Origin: Echinometra lucunter | Lineage: Eukaryota; Echinodermata; Echinoidea; Camarodonta; Echinometridae | Length of the DNA: 64,000 nt | Direction of reading: 5' to 3' | Assembly (NCBI GenBank): GCA_029962745.1 | Contig: CM057153.1 | Span: 7,355,186 to 7,419,185, forward strand | In this document: positions 46,531 through 58,990 of the stretch, in pieces | How positions within the stretch are numbered: position 1 is the first letter of the stretch | Layout: every line of letters begins with the position of its first letter | Made by a program: the position numbers and the translations under genes | Notes under the pieces: model-generated | The model's database searches: none | What the model was told of the DNA's origin: nothing | The model's input: only the letters and a program-made list of their open reading frames with translations

Positions 46531-48120
46531 GTTTTTATTTTCATGTCTTTTTTGTATTGACTCAACTGATCTTTGTGAAGTGATAAATAATTGCTTAACT
46601 AGTCCTCACATGCTGAGTGACATGTGCAGTACGTTGTAACCAACAGGAAAAGATGCTGTATCAAATGCCTTTTTGGATAGAATTCAAAAGTTATGCTAAT
46701 AACACAGTAAGAATAAACTCTAAAAACATTGCACCTTTTCCCTTTGCAGTTTTCTTCGAAACCCAGTTTCAATCAATAGCCTCTGTCGCCTTCAATATCT
46801 GCCTCAAGTTAATTCAAACTTGACAACTGGTGTGGCAGGTTCTTCACCAAGATGTCCTTCTCCACTATGTTACCCATATGCGATAAGCAAACCAGCTCAT
46901 TGCCATGACGGGGCCATTTCACATGAGAGAAATAATGTTGTACAGAAATGTCGTATAAGAAAGCCTTATGTTTGGTAGCAAGAAGGCCATTTACTTTGCT
47001 TTTTTTCAATCGCAAAGACTTTCAAAAAATTAACTCAAGGCAATTTTACTAGCTTTATCCATCCCCTTTTGAAAAGTGTGGACAGTGCAATGAATTGTTA
47101 TATATTTATATACATAAATTCAAATGTATCTTTAAAATATATATGAACATACTGAAATTGCCCTTAAGTTCATTTTTCAAAGGTTTTTTGATCATGTTCT
47201 TCCAATATTCCCCACTATACAATATACTGCATTATTATGAAGAAAGCATTATTTGAAAAAAAAAAAAAAAAGAAGAAGAAAGCCATAATGTACACACAAA
47301 CAAAACCCCATTACTGCAAAGGAGACAAAAAATGTATCAAAACCAAACTGGATAACATCATTATATTACCCCTCCATATACAAATCTTGAGTGCCTACAA
47401 GCTTTATAAAGACACCACTTGTAGTACAGACTATATTTTGCAGCCTAGGGCTGATTAACTACAAGGTTCAGGAACTGATTTCAAGTAGTTAACAGCGTTT
47501 TTCACATATTTTTTTTTCATTCACCAATAGTGTTTTTCACATATAACTATATTCATATCTGTAGAAGTAAGCAGATATGAGCAAATCCATTTGAGTGGAT
47601 ATGTTTATCTCTCAATTTACCTACATTACAAACATCTAGTTCCAAGCTAATACTATGGGCTTAAACTAATCTACAGAGAGATGGGTGTCTATGACAAACC
47701 TACTTTCATAAAATCTCACAGCTTTATTGAAATTTCAAGAATATCCCACCTACTCAAAAGGATAAATTTCCCACAGTCCATGACAGATTTAATGAGCACA
47801 ATATTCCTTCATTACATGTTTCATATATTGGAAAAGTGGTTTTTTTTGCAGATATGTATAACCTCCATAATAGTTTCATACTTATATTGATAATTTTGAA
47901 ATGCATGACCTCAATATCTAATTTGATCTCGATCCCCATTAACTTATCTCCAAGAAGAACAAGTCTTGCATTTTTCTGCAGTCTCGAGCAAGAAGAAATT
48001 GGCAGAATACTAGAAATAGCTTTTAACCTACTCCAGAGAACTTCAGATTTATCAAAATAACAAGTTATCTAAGGACTTACAAGACATTTCTTTAATACCA
48101 CCCAAAAGGAAAAAAAAATT

Positions 48121-48758
48121 GTCCCTGTTTTCAAGAAGTGACAGACAGGAAAATCGAAAAATTTTTCAATTTTGAGTTTTTTTCATTTTAGGACAGCTTT
48201 CACTAACATCGTGAACCTCACAGACCGTGATAATGTCTAATTACATAACTATGGCAATGACGTCAAGAAGAAAATACCTAGTAAAAGGATTTCTGTTTTC
48301 ACGAAGTGACGACTTTCAGCCATCCTGTATGTTTTACGCGTGTGGCTGTGTTCCGTCACTTTGTGAAAAAAAAAATAAAAGAGCACGTCTTTGATTTGAA
48401 TAACGTGATCGCCCACAATTAGGTCGAATGCGGGCTCATCAAGTCCCATTAGTTTTACATGCGTGCAGCTGAGATCCATCACTTCATGCAAACAAAATCA
48501 CAGTGGGTCCATCAATTTTGTGTTTTCACAAAATGACGGCAATGTTCACACCTCATTTTCTTCTAAAATATAAAAGGAATATGCAAATGATTGAAAAGGA
48601 ACACTGTCCAGAATATGCCCTATACCAGGATCTAAAATTAATTCACCCCTCATACATTAAAGAGGGTGAGATTGAGGTTTGAAACTTTAAAAGCGATTTA
48701 CTTGAAACTAACTTTTTGAAAGTTGTGCACTCATCCGTCACTTCATGAAAACAGGGAC
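48121..48758. mobile_element. 638-bp TIR element with six internal copies of its end motif
   Basis: Ends: GTCCCTGTTTTCAAGAAGTG on the left, inverted right end GTCCCTGTTTTCATGAAGTG. The core TGTTTTCAYGAAGTGACG recurs inside at 48293 (+), 48353-48369 (-), 48477-48493 (-) and 48521-48539 (+). A direct duplication of about 40 bp contains GTTTTAC-GCGTG-GCTG words (around 48331 and 48453). A perfect CRE TGACGTCA lies at 48258-48265. No transposase. Overlapping 80-codon frame is not a gene. Confidence 0.85.
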
Positions 48759-48872
48759 GAAATGAATAAAACAGTACACTGCCTCAAACTACAAGCCTCA
48801 AGCCCCCTCGCCTGCCTTCTACAAGCCAGACTGAGTTCTACATCTTCCAATGTTGCCAAGCAACACATATCG

Positions 48873-49070
48873 CATACCTGCCAACCCTGAGAGCCAAGAA
48901 ATAGGAACAAATTATCAACAAATTTTCAAAAATAGGAACATTCCTAAATTTCCTATACGATATCACAGATAAATTTCTACACAAGAAGGAACACACAGGT
49001 TAAAATGGCAATTTCCTTTTCCCCCAAAATAGGAATATTCCTATTTAATAGGAACAGTTGGCAGGTATGA
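48873..49070. mobile_element. 198-bp TIR element (CATACCTGCCAAC ends)
   Basis: CATACCTGCCAAC at the left is perfectly inverted at the right. The interior is A-rich with repeated AATAGGAACA / TAGGAATATTCCTA words that form additional inverted pairs. CATACCTGCCAAC is a motif I have seen repeatedly in invertebrate repeats, but I cannot name the family. Confidence 0.8.
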
Positions 49071-51060
49071 TATTGAAGGCATTCTATTCTAGTTAGAGTG
49101 TAATGCAGTTTTTGTTGTTGTTTTTTAAACAAAATTTCAAACCCCCATGAATAAAATTCATTTCCAGATCTTAAAACAATCATCTTCCAACATAAATTTG
49201 AGTCCCACTTCTCATCTATCTTTCTTTCATAAACCCATTTTTTCCCCCCATCATAGGTCTGAGAGCAGTATGAAAATACAACATGCAATATAACATCTGA
49301 AATCTGTTTTCTGTAAATATGTCAAAGGAAGAGAAAGAAAAAAGCAAGAAGATGAGAGGAAGGGAAGAGCTAAAAAAAAAAATGATAGAAAGATGACAGA
49401 AAATTCAAAGAGTGAAAGAGATAGAGAGAGATATGGTGCAAAGAAACATCAGAAGATAGAAATATCTTAAGAAAAGGATGATGAGAGAAAGGAAAAGCAG
49501 CATATGGGGGAGGAAGAGAAACAATAGAATACAATTTTTAAAAAAAAATCTAATAATGACAAACATGATGACCATGGCTCTGCCTGAAGGCCAACTAATT
49601 CCCATCCACCATATCATCAAATTTCAACTTCCCTCTAGAAAACATGGCTTGATTGTGACCATCTTATATGCATGCTGGCCGGCCATGAAGTGACCACAAT
49701 TGCCCTGGAAGCAAGCGACCAAAAACTGTCAAATGATTCTCAAGTCATTCAATCTCCGTTTGGCTCATCACACAGCACGATAAATTGCCAAGGAAAGCAA
49801 CTAAATTGTCTTAGAACTGTGAATTGTCATCAAGTTTTTTTCCTCCCTTGTTTTTAAATTTTTGTTCTCTATTTTTGCTTGACTCCTGCACCTCGTTTAA
49901 ATTAAAGTTAGGAGGCCGTGGCTAGTGGATGACTTGATCCCAAAGCGTATTAAGGCAATTCACATTCTGCTCGCATTCATGGGGACAACTGCTTGATGTG
50001 CTCATCAAGGTTCGTCTTGCTTCGTTATTAGGACTGAGGAAAACGAGTAAAGCACAGGAAGGGGGAAAAGAAAGGTTTGCAATAGACTGAATAATAACAG
50101 CTAGAATGAATGGGAATAAAGGTGCTTGCATTTCAATTCCTCAAAATAACCTTTAATCTATGAAACGATGCAAAATTATTCTATACGATTGCTTCTTAAT
50201 CTAAATCAGTAATAAAATGCCAATCCTATGTTCTTGGTAAGTACATGTATCTTAATCAACAAGACAAATTTTTATTGGAAAAGATGGCTATGTTTGATCA
50301 TGACATTATGTAGAAATTCAATCATTTTTCTTACACCGCCAACCTATTTATTAATCTTAGATTTTTAAAAAAAATGAAACTGTCAAGTGATCTTGTAGGG
50401 ACCCTCCCCCTGCAAACCTCTATTATATAGTCATTAAGTTGGGTTTACTGCTGTCAAATTCTGTTAAAAAGTAAGAAAATAGAGGGGAATTGGAAGAAAA
50501 GAAAAACCTCATGCATAAAACAGTGTTACCTTGTCCACGCACTCTTGTCTTCTGTACAATAAGTGATAATTAAAAACAAAAGAAAATGCATGCTTAGACT
50601 TGAAAGATACAGGAGGAAGGTTCCTGATGAAACGGATATGGACAAACAGATATAAAGCCTAGACAGCTTTTTAAGAAAGACAAAGAAGAATAAAACAAAG
50701 ATAAAACTGAAGACAATAAGAATTTAAAGAATGAATAAAAGTAATAGAGGGAGAGGCGCCTCTTGTTATAGTAAGTACTTTCATGTCACCGCCTATAAAA
50801 TGAAAATACCGCAATAATCCTCTTTTTATGGGAGTATCTATTCCAGTTCCTGTACTTTTTTAAAGATCATGATCACCATCCTTTTATCAGTGAAAAATGC
50901 AAAGTAATGGGAAGTGACTTAGGGTTTAGAAACATCCCCCCAAAACTCTGGTGAAACATACAAAAAAATCTCCCAAAATAGAGTAATAATTTTCAACACT
51001 GCTTACTGAGGAGTAACTCATGAACAATAAACCTTCTTCTGATATTCAAAAGATAGTAGA
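49071..51060. other. unique AT-rich stretch, no gene seen
   Basis: Purine-rich patch around 49320-49510; otherwise plain. No convincing frame. Confidence 0.5.
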
Positions 51061-51400
51061 CTATCTTGTTCTTTAATCAAACAGATAATGCCATCTCTCT
51101 CTCTCTCTCTCATTCTTATTTCTCCTTCCCTTTTCTCAAAGCATTCTATTCATCATTTCATTTTGTCCCTTTCTTTTTCCTTTCTTCATTCCACTCTCTA
51201 CTTCTTATCATCTTTTCTCATTTTTTCTCCCTTTTTACCATTTCTCCTTCTTCCTGTGCTTTCATTACTTTTCTGAATATCTCCCTAATATTTTCCATTC
51301 TCTATCCTCTTCATTTTGTGCATCTCATTTTTTTCCTTTTGCACCCCTCTTTTTCTGCCTCCATCTCTCTTGTCTCTGTCTCCTTCCATAATCTAGGTCA
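51061..51400. repeat. polypyrimidine tract with (CT)9
   Basis: (CT)9 at about 51094-51111 followed by roughly 280 bases dominated by T and C. The 124-codon plus frame (Ser/Phe/Leu) is an artefact of this composition. Confidence 0.85.
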
Positions 51401-53700
51401 AGAAACCACAAACTTCTCCGTCATGTCTACCATTTCATGATAATTGATATTTGAGCCAGCTTATGTTGGTTAGAAGCACTGTTTGTTTTCCCTATAGGAA
51501 AAACTCAGTAACACCTGTAAAGCTAGAAATAGATAGACCGTGCGGTATAAAGAATAATTACGATATCCCGTAGGGCTAAAATCCCCAATTTTCACGGCAA
51601 AATATACCCATTTTTTCAGCATGATGGCTATCTTCCTTGAGGTATTCAGTATACATGTATAAGCAAGATTTCCTAAAAATATGCAACTTTCAGAATTTTT
51701 CATATTATGTCATATGGTGAAAATACCAATTTACAACTGCACGATGATAAAGATATTTAGGAATATAATGAAACTAAAGATTGTTCGGAAATCTAATTAT
51801 AGGACCTCTGACTTGTCTAAATCAACAAGCAACACAAGAAAGATATAACCAACCAAACAAACAAACGCAATACTAACCAAGAGTTTTATAATCCTCTCTC
51901 CTGCATCATTTATAGCTTTTATTGTAAGGTGTGTGGTTCCTACACTGTCACTGCAACATTTTCCTTCTGACAAAATAACTTTGCAGAAGAAAAGTACAAA
52001 CTATGACACAACATAATTTCTCTCCACATGGAGAAGTAATGTCAATCTTGATTTCCCTATCTAAAAATAATGACCATTGCTGCGTGGAAACTCCCACTGC
52101 TCATGAAGCAAACTTGTCCCTTTCTCGGGTCCATTAGGCACAGAAATTCAAACCAACATCACAGTCGTTAGCACACGTGAAATGGTAGGGGTGGGTCTAC
52201 ACACTGAATATTTCATGATAGTAGCGACAGATCATGACATGGACAGGGTTGGAAGCATCATAGATAATGTAGCCTATCATCCAAAGACTCATTTCAGCTT
52301 GAAAATAGCACTTACGATCTCGGGCACTGTACTAAACGAATATCTATTTGTCTATATGAAGTAGGCTGGGCATACTGAGTGTGATAGAGAGGCTGCAAGC
52401 CTCATTGAAAATAAAGTGATATCATTTGTTAGGTTATATCAATCTAAACTTGGTTTCCCCCGAGAGCAATTTCCATCTTTAACCCTTTAAACCCCAAGAG
52501 TCCTGAGATGCAGTAGGTATTAACTTGTGGAAAGAGAGAATTCTTTGCATTTAGATTAAACTTGATCACCAATATGAGCCTCATTCCTTTTTTTAAACCC
52601 CTTACACACCAATAACCATAAGAAGAGTTCAGATATTCTTGCAAATATTTGTAACATTGATGCACATGTAAATGATTTTCTGAGATAATGATAGATGATC
52701 ACAATAGAGTGGAATTCAAATTTTTGAACCAGAGAATGATAATACTGATTAAGTATTCATATTTTATGCAATAGCACATGGCAGTCATTTTTTTTTTCTT
52801 TTTCCTGGTATATTGATTTCACTAATGAATATTTTTTATCTTTCCTGTCATATAACTCATTGAAACATTACTTACAGATAAAAATATTCATCCGTATACC
52901 ACCATGGAAAAAAAAGCAAGAAAAAATTTTCCAATTAAGTCTACATCTACTATAGATAACAAGTACAACAGAGAAAAAAAATAATATAATTCCTTCAGAA
53001 TTCATGCATTCAGTGACAGTGATGAGTACAAATAAGCAGATATTATATTTAAACAATTTTCCATTCAAAATAGCATACAGCTACAGTGATGTGTCAACTT
53101 GACCTACTTTTCAGTACATCTGCTGGAATTGTCTATGGACTGCCATCTACCTCCTAATATTACAAGGTCTTGCCATCAAGGTCGCAGCAGCTATAATGTC
53201 TAATCAAATAATGGCTTTGACAGTCGAAATTCTTGGAAAAGGTTTATGAGAATATTCAGCAACATGGTGTAGTGAATACAGAAATGGGAGAATGTCAAGA
53301 ATACATGTGAGACATACAGATGTGGGTGGGCAATTCCATGATTAGTAACATTACATTCAAGCAGGTGTTCATACCTTTCGATACAGCAAAATAAAAGTCC
53401 ATTTCATTTCAAGTCCTAATCTTGAAACAACATATTCTCCTTCCCAAGGTCTACAAGACATAAAAAAAAAAAAAAGCAACTGGACAATGCCGGAGCTGTA
53501 ATGAGAACTTATGAACCATAGTTATGTTACAAAAAAAGGACACAAAAAATGAACATTGCTTTTGAAAAAAAAAATCCTTCCTTACTGTGTTGTACCTCAA
53601 CTTAGAGCCATATCAGCTTTACATCTGATATGATGAAAAATTTTTATCCACAAAAATTTAAAAGATTTCCTCTCTATTTTTTTTGAGTAGACCCCAAAAT
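51401..53700. other. unique AT-rich stretch, no gene seen
   Basis: Short poly-A runs (for example 53462-53475). No TIR pair or RNA gene found. Confidence 0.5.
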
Positions 53701-53703
53701 CTT

Positions 53704-53734
53704 GGTTAGTCATGGTTAGTTATGGTTAGTTATG
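53704..53734. repeat. 10-bp tandem repeat (GGTTAGTTAT)3
   Basis: Three consecutive units, the first with one substitution. GGTTAG resembles a telomere-type hexamer but the period is 10, so this is not a telomeric repeat. Confidence 0.85.
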
Positions 53735-54578
53735 TTACAATTTGTCCAACACTATATATTTTAGATTCTTATACCTTTTCAGTGATTTATTTTGTAATAT
53801 ATTCTTTTAATTTGGTGAGACACACTGTCCTTCAGATTATCCAATTGAAAAATTAACAAAAGAACCGAAAGTTTTCTGTCTTAAGTCTAAAGAACTGTGT
53901 AGTCCCCATATATGTAAGTTTTTGTATGGTTCAGATTCTGCTACAAGGAGACATTTGAAACAAATTTTTTTTGGTGAGTAGGAAACCCCTTTGCATTTAC
54001 AATTTCTGTATGAATTTCAACCCCTAAAATTGACCTGAATTTGAGAAGAGCAAAAATAAAGGTGAGGGCAATGTCCACTTAATTATGGAATTGCCTGGTA
54101 TATAGGCATGTTTGCCTTACTGACACTATTCTATATCTGTAAATCATTTACCCCATTTGTACCAGGAGCTAGACTGGCCCAGGACTGGTTCAGGGGTGCC
54201 CCCAACTTCCTTCTAAATGATTGCAGTGTTTTGGGTGGGTCTAGATTTGGTGATGTACAGGCATTCCTTTGTTATATGCAGTAACATAACTGATATCATA
54301 ATGTCATATGTGCACCAGTTACACTTGGAACTTAAAGCTCCGACAACCCCACGTAAATCATTAACTGGTTAGTCCCTATGCTAAGCTAATACTATGTCTG
54401 TACGTCTGTGTGTATGTGTGCGGAGGAGGGGAGGGGGTGATGCTGTGTTACCATATAGCAACATGAGACAGCTTGGTAGTCATATGAATCAATTCGGTCC
54501 ACTTGGGCTGGTATAAGTTAGGGCTCTGTCTAGGAACACCCTAAATTCAGGCTGCAGCTTGATAATAACTGATTAACT

Positions 54579-54640
54579 GATTAACCCATCGACTACTGAA
54601 TTCTAAATTTCCACAGGCTTAGTACGGAGACTATTAGATT
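54579..54640. repeat. short dispersed repeat (GACTACTGAAT family), copy 2
   Basis: TTAACCCATCGACTACTGAA followed by TTCTAAATTTCCACAGG, homologous to 31957-32021. Confidence 0.55.
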
Positions 54641-54946
54641 CATGTTGATATTGAGTTAAGAGGTAAAAGGGCACCCATAACACCCTATCCATTAAACATC
54701 CTTCTACCTCTCAGCGGAAGAAATGATCCTCTCCCTGAAGAAGCCCCATCCCAATGGAGCCCTGATGGTATTGGTATTTTATCTTTTAATCCTGGCAGGG
54801 AGTCCCTTCTATTTCTAGTCAGCTCTCCGTAAATGGAATACCTCTGCATTTGTCTCTATCATTCTCCCTTCTCCCACTTCAAATTGGAATAGCACCCTAA
54901 TTGATTGAATTATGCTTCCTATAAGTATGATGGTGAATAAACCTGT

Positions 54947-55429
54947 CTACCTCAACGACCCTGTTTTCACTACGGAACCATTCTCTGCTATATTCTCAAC
55001 AGATCCCAGTGTAAACAATGGTCCTACAGATACTAAGTATCTTTCACATAACAGACTGGGATATCTATACCTTGATTTAAATGTGATGATCATATTCCAT
55101 ATAAATAACATAAGAATTTCAACATGACAAAGGAACAATGCAGCAAGAAGACGGACAAAACTAATAATCCCTGCTGAATTAATCTTTTCAGGGCACAGCA
55201 CATAATTTGCTTTATCAAAATAAATCCAATAGCTTCCTGAAATCAATGAAAATGCAAACATTAATATGCATTCTTCTACGATTTCAGGCAGGTGCAAGAA
55301 AACGAATGTTAATATCACTCCCAAGCAACTCATTTGAGGTTTATTCTGAGCATTATATACACTTACAAAGACCGTGTGTTTAGACAATTTCTGAATAGAA
55401 CTTAGATCTAATATTTGTTTATCCTCCAC
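54947..55429 (-). other. 160-codon open frame with two hydrophobic segments
   Basis: The longest frame not caused by low-complexity sequence. It has no ATG at the upstream edge (the first listed codon is GTG), but on the minus strand a T-rich tract ending in GTCAG lies just upstream, so it would fit an internal or terminal exon. Two hydrophobic stretches (about residues 34-75 and 85-115) could be membrane segments. I recognise no family motif. In AT-rich DNA a stop-free run this long is uncommon but possible over 64 kb. A 71-codon plus frame overlaps it. Confidence 0.22.
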
Positions 55430-55564
55430 AGGCTGACAAAAAAATACATTTTTTTTCTCATCTCTTCAAGATGAAGAATTTAAACAGAATGCCTTATTTT
55501 CTGCTCGAAACTATAATAAGTGGATAGTAATTTCAGAAATCATTGTCGGCAAAGACTACTTTAT

Positions 55565-55740
55565 GAAATTTTTAAAAAAACAGAAAAGAAGGGGAAATAG
55601 AGAGGAGAAGAAGAGGAAATAGAGATGAGGAGGGGTAACAGGAGAGAGAAGGAAAGAGAATTAGAGTGATAAATAATGAAAAGGAGGGCGGGATATGAGG
55701 TATAGGGGAGGAAAAGATTAAAGTGCAGAGAATGCAAAAG
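55565..55740. repeat. purine-rich tract
   Basis: Mostly A and G. The minus-strand Ser/Leu/Pro frame is an artefact. Confidence 0.8.
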
Positions 55741-55967
55741 CAAATTCAGCTGTCTTTCAATCTATACACATTGCGAATTCTCGCGCGATTTATATCTTAT
55801 TTAGTTGGACAGGGTCTTGTTTGCTCAGTTGCATGTCTGTTATTCTAACAGCAATAACATTTACCCTCCCCCATTCTCTTGTCCCCTGGAAAAAGGAAGA
55901 GGGGAGGAAGAAGATGCAGAAGACAGAAGAAGAGAGAAGTACTCACATGGCAGACCGCCTGTTCAGA

Positions 55968-56433
55968 CACAAAATGCTCTTCCCTAAACTCGATAAAGAA
56001 ATGTCGCATAAAGAATCATCGTATAGCAAACAGTGTTCAGACACACAGAAACATTGTATAAAGAATCATCATCTAGATAACAAAGTGTCCAGACCTATGG
56101 TCCAGACACGTACCCCAAACTCTCTAGAAATGTCATATAGACATGCAGTTTCCACTGCACATATTGTCATGGCAAGGTCATATCTCCTTTCACCTGCACT
56201 CATGTTAAAAACCTTGTTATACCATTCTATGGTCTCCATACGTTCAGACACGCACGGACCATGATTCTTCATCAAGTTCTAGTTCAAATCAAGTTCTTGC
56301 TCAAACCTGTTTCGTTGTGCGACGTTTTGTTATATGTTGTTTCGTTAGGCAGCGTTCAGACACAAAAATTCATCGTACAGCTGTACCCTTTCGGTACAGC
56401 CATTCTACAAATTTTTTTTTGTCTGAACACAGG
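55968..56433. mobile_element. 466-bp TIR element with repeated GTTCAGAC words
   Basis: CCTGTTCAGAC on the left pairs with the inverted right end CCTGTGTTCAGAC. GTTCAGACAC occurs directly at 55971, 56035, 56242 and 56354, and inverted at 56421; related GTCCAGAC words occur at 56087 and 56101. A pair of roughly 52-bp tandem units starts at 56008 and 56060 (both contain ATAAAGAATCATC). Frames of 60-147 codons across it are not genes. Confidence 0.75.
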
Positions 56434-56769
56434 GAGAAATGCTCGCATGTGTTCTGGAGCATTCCTGTCCTTCCGTTCATGAATTCTGAAGATAAGATGA
56501 ACACAGTACAGTGGTATTATCTAAATCACTGTCTTAACAAAAACAAAACTGTTCAGAAACTGAGGAAAATATCCAAGAAAGGAACACCTAACTGAAAGTA
56601 GAATACAGAACAGAAGCTCACATTTCATCAATTCACATGACATTAAAAATCTTAAATCCAATTTCTTTCCACAATGGTGTTGCTATGTGTATAATTTAAT
56701 TTCTATTATTGTGAAAAGCCATGATTGTGAACATGACCATAATTGTACAAAATTATGTGTTATGCACTC

Positions 56770-57267
56770 TTAAAGGCATTGGTCAACATTGTTATAATTT
56801 TTTTAAAAACTCATTTTGCTACTTGACAATGGGATTAACATAAGGGTTATAGTGTAAAGATACCAGTCTGAAAGTTTCAAAGTATAATATCCACAGGAAA
56901 TATTTCTAAATATTAGAAATGTGAACCAATGTTTAAAAAATAAATAAGGTTCGGTTGCACAGACTGAACGTAAGGAGTGCGCAATGCGTGCATGGCTCAC
57001 CGGACCGTACTGTATGTATTGGCGTATCACGCGGAGGGAGGCAGATAACGGTTTCTTTTTAACTTGAGCAAAACGGTCCTCTTATTTTATTGTCTCTGAG
57101 ACCAAAATTAATCAAATCGCAGTTTGCGTCTTACTTACAGTTTTTCATTCCAAATTATGGGTGGTTTCAGGGTTTTTGAGTAAAAATACAAGCATTCATA
57201 CACATGTTTCATCTTAGTTTGAGAATGTTTTAAATCAACTCCTAACAAAGTTAGCCCATGCCTTTAA
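56770..57267. mobile_element. TTAA-ended MITE, family A copy 2
   Basis: Homologous over its full length to 5592-6089, same orientation and same length. The left TTAAAGGCATTGGTCAAC and inverted right end TTAAAGGCATGGGCTAAC have drifted slightly from the perfect TIR of copy 1. TTAA at both ends. The NRF1 palindrome is mutated. No coding capacity; the 75-codon minus frame also exists in copy 1 as part of the repeat. Confidence 0.92.
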
Positions 57268-58190
57268 GATACTATACAGTCAGCGCTTATCCTTGCTACA
57301 AAAAACAGATTAGAAGAATGGAAGATTAACGACATGTGTTGCCTACTTCTGGCTATATAAAATATCAACATCATCAATGTCTAATTTTGTATCAAGTCTG
57401 TCTGCAGAGCATATTGCATGGTGTCATTCAGGTGTAGTTTCAACATATCTAAGAGCAGATATAGAGAGAAAGGAACTACAATAAAAATGTAACAAAAATC
57501 AATTAGCAAAAAGATATAAATAGTCATATAGCAAGGAGCATAGCCAAAGAGTTCTCAAATTAGAAAATATAGGTGATGGCGAGGTAACAGTCCCACATGT
57601 TTAATTCTATCAGGTAATTATTTGTACTTTAGGCACACTGTCAATCCGATGTAGAGCAGGCACTTTAGCATGCCTATTTATGAAATAGACCACTGGATGG
57701 AATGAAACACCTGCTTGAACTTCAACACCAGTCGCAGCTAAGCTCAGGCTTCCATTATTTGAGTAAGGAGATTTATTAAAATAAGAGCTCTCAAACGTAA
57801 TATGATACTTATCTGTTCGGCCGATGCCCATAGCTAATGTGTCAAAGAAATATTTCACAAAAGGTTTTCTAATCATAGAGTATGTTAGACAGTAGGTCAT
57901 GATATTGATTATGCCAACTGCACTTTTGACAAATAATCTACTTCATATTCATGGCCATGTTCATATCTTATTATTATTACACCAATACTAATGTGTTCAT
58001 TACCTTACATAATCATAATTCATTTTTATATGTCTTTAAAAGTAGAAAAGTTGATTGTAAATAGTGTAGGCCTATATGAGGATACTTGAACATATGGGCA
58101 AAGTAAACTGATTTTTGCTACTGTCATTTCAGTCTAACATAGTTTGGAGGAGAGGGCAAGGGGCATTTGAGAGGTCAGTGTACTAATAAA

Positions 58191-58605
58191 TAGGGAGCTT
58201 TCGCAAACACGAGCAGACGTTAATTTAGCGTGTAAAATTTTGTATTGCGCATGCTTAAATCCCCAAAACTCCCCGTCCTGCTGAAATCGAGAACGGCTCT
58301 CAGCCAAAATAACGTCTGTTCTCGATGTAGGACGCAGCTGGGTATCCAGCATTACTACGTATGTAACACTATGGTAACACGCGCAGCCAGCCTATCATCA
58401 GCGCAGCCTGAGCACAGCCATTATAGATCTTGACTGACATGCGTGCGCCTAGCCTTGCCATGGCGTGGGAAAGATGCTTCCCATTGTGACGTCGTAAGTC
58501 CGCGTATCAACAGAAGAGCAAAAGCTCGAAAACACTGTATGACGCGGCCGCATCTCTTATTACTGCTGCGTCCTAAAGGGACGTCATGTTTGTGAAAGCT
58601 CCCTA
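58191..58605. mobile_element. 415-bp TIR element (TAGGGAGCTTTCRCAAACA ends)
   Basis: TAGGGAGCTTTCGCAAACA on the left pairs with the inverted right end TAGGGAGCTTTCACAAACA; pairing continues to a GACGT block about 25-30 bases in. TA at both outer edges fits a TA target duplication. An inner word, TAGGACGCAGC, also occurs in both orientations. CpG-rich interior compared with the flanks. Frames of 62 and 72 codons are not genes. Confidence 0.87.
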
Positions 58606-58669
58606 ATGTGAGTTTAGAAGGGGTGAAGAGGGGTGAGGATGAGGTTCATGCCCAAAGCATCTCCAAAAA

Positions 58670-58990
58670 ATGAAAACCTTTCAAACGATATCTTTTATGA
58701 CACACAGAAAATGACAGAAGATGGCGTCCTGGATCACTAATTCTCAACCTGAAAACATCACCACGTTTAATGTTCTTTATCATTCTTTTCAGCTCCTGAT
58801 GCATCACCAAGATCAACATTTTGACATGTGATCATCATCCAAGTTACACCACTCTACCAAACTTGATAGGTGGAGGTGATAATGCCCACGACATTGTTGC
58901 CATGGTAGCATCATAGCGAGAAAGCGATATTTGCCCAGGAATTAACAACAACGGCTCCCCTCAAGTTTACATGCCTCTCCCTCTCCTTTT
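58670..58990. promoter_or_regulatory. possible regulatory island with X-box and T-box-like sites
   Basis: GTTGCCATGGTAGC at 58896-58909 agrees with the RFX palindrome at 13 of 14 positions. Upstream, AGGTGGAGGTGATAA (from about 58869) holds two AGGTG T-box-type half-sites. It adjoins the 58191 element but lies outside it. Inferred from consensus only. Confidence 0.3.

Noticed and set aside
46256..46639. 127-codon plus-strand frame
   Set aside because: It runs through the hairpin element at 46330-46530; the mirrored frames on the other strand show it is a by-product of the palindrome.
51066..51440. 124-codon plus-strand frame
   Set aside because: Polypyrimidine composition; no domain or start context.
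53704..53734. GGTTAG-containing tandem repeat as interstitial telomere sequence
   Set aside because: The period is 10 (GGTTAGTTAT), not 6, and only three units are present.
55821..56264. 147-codon plus-strand frame
   Set aside because: Two-thirds of it lies inside the TIR element at 55968-56433 with its repeated words, and overlapping frames are also open.
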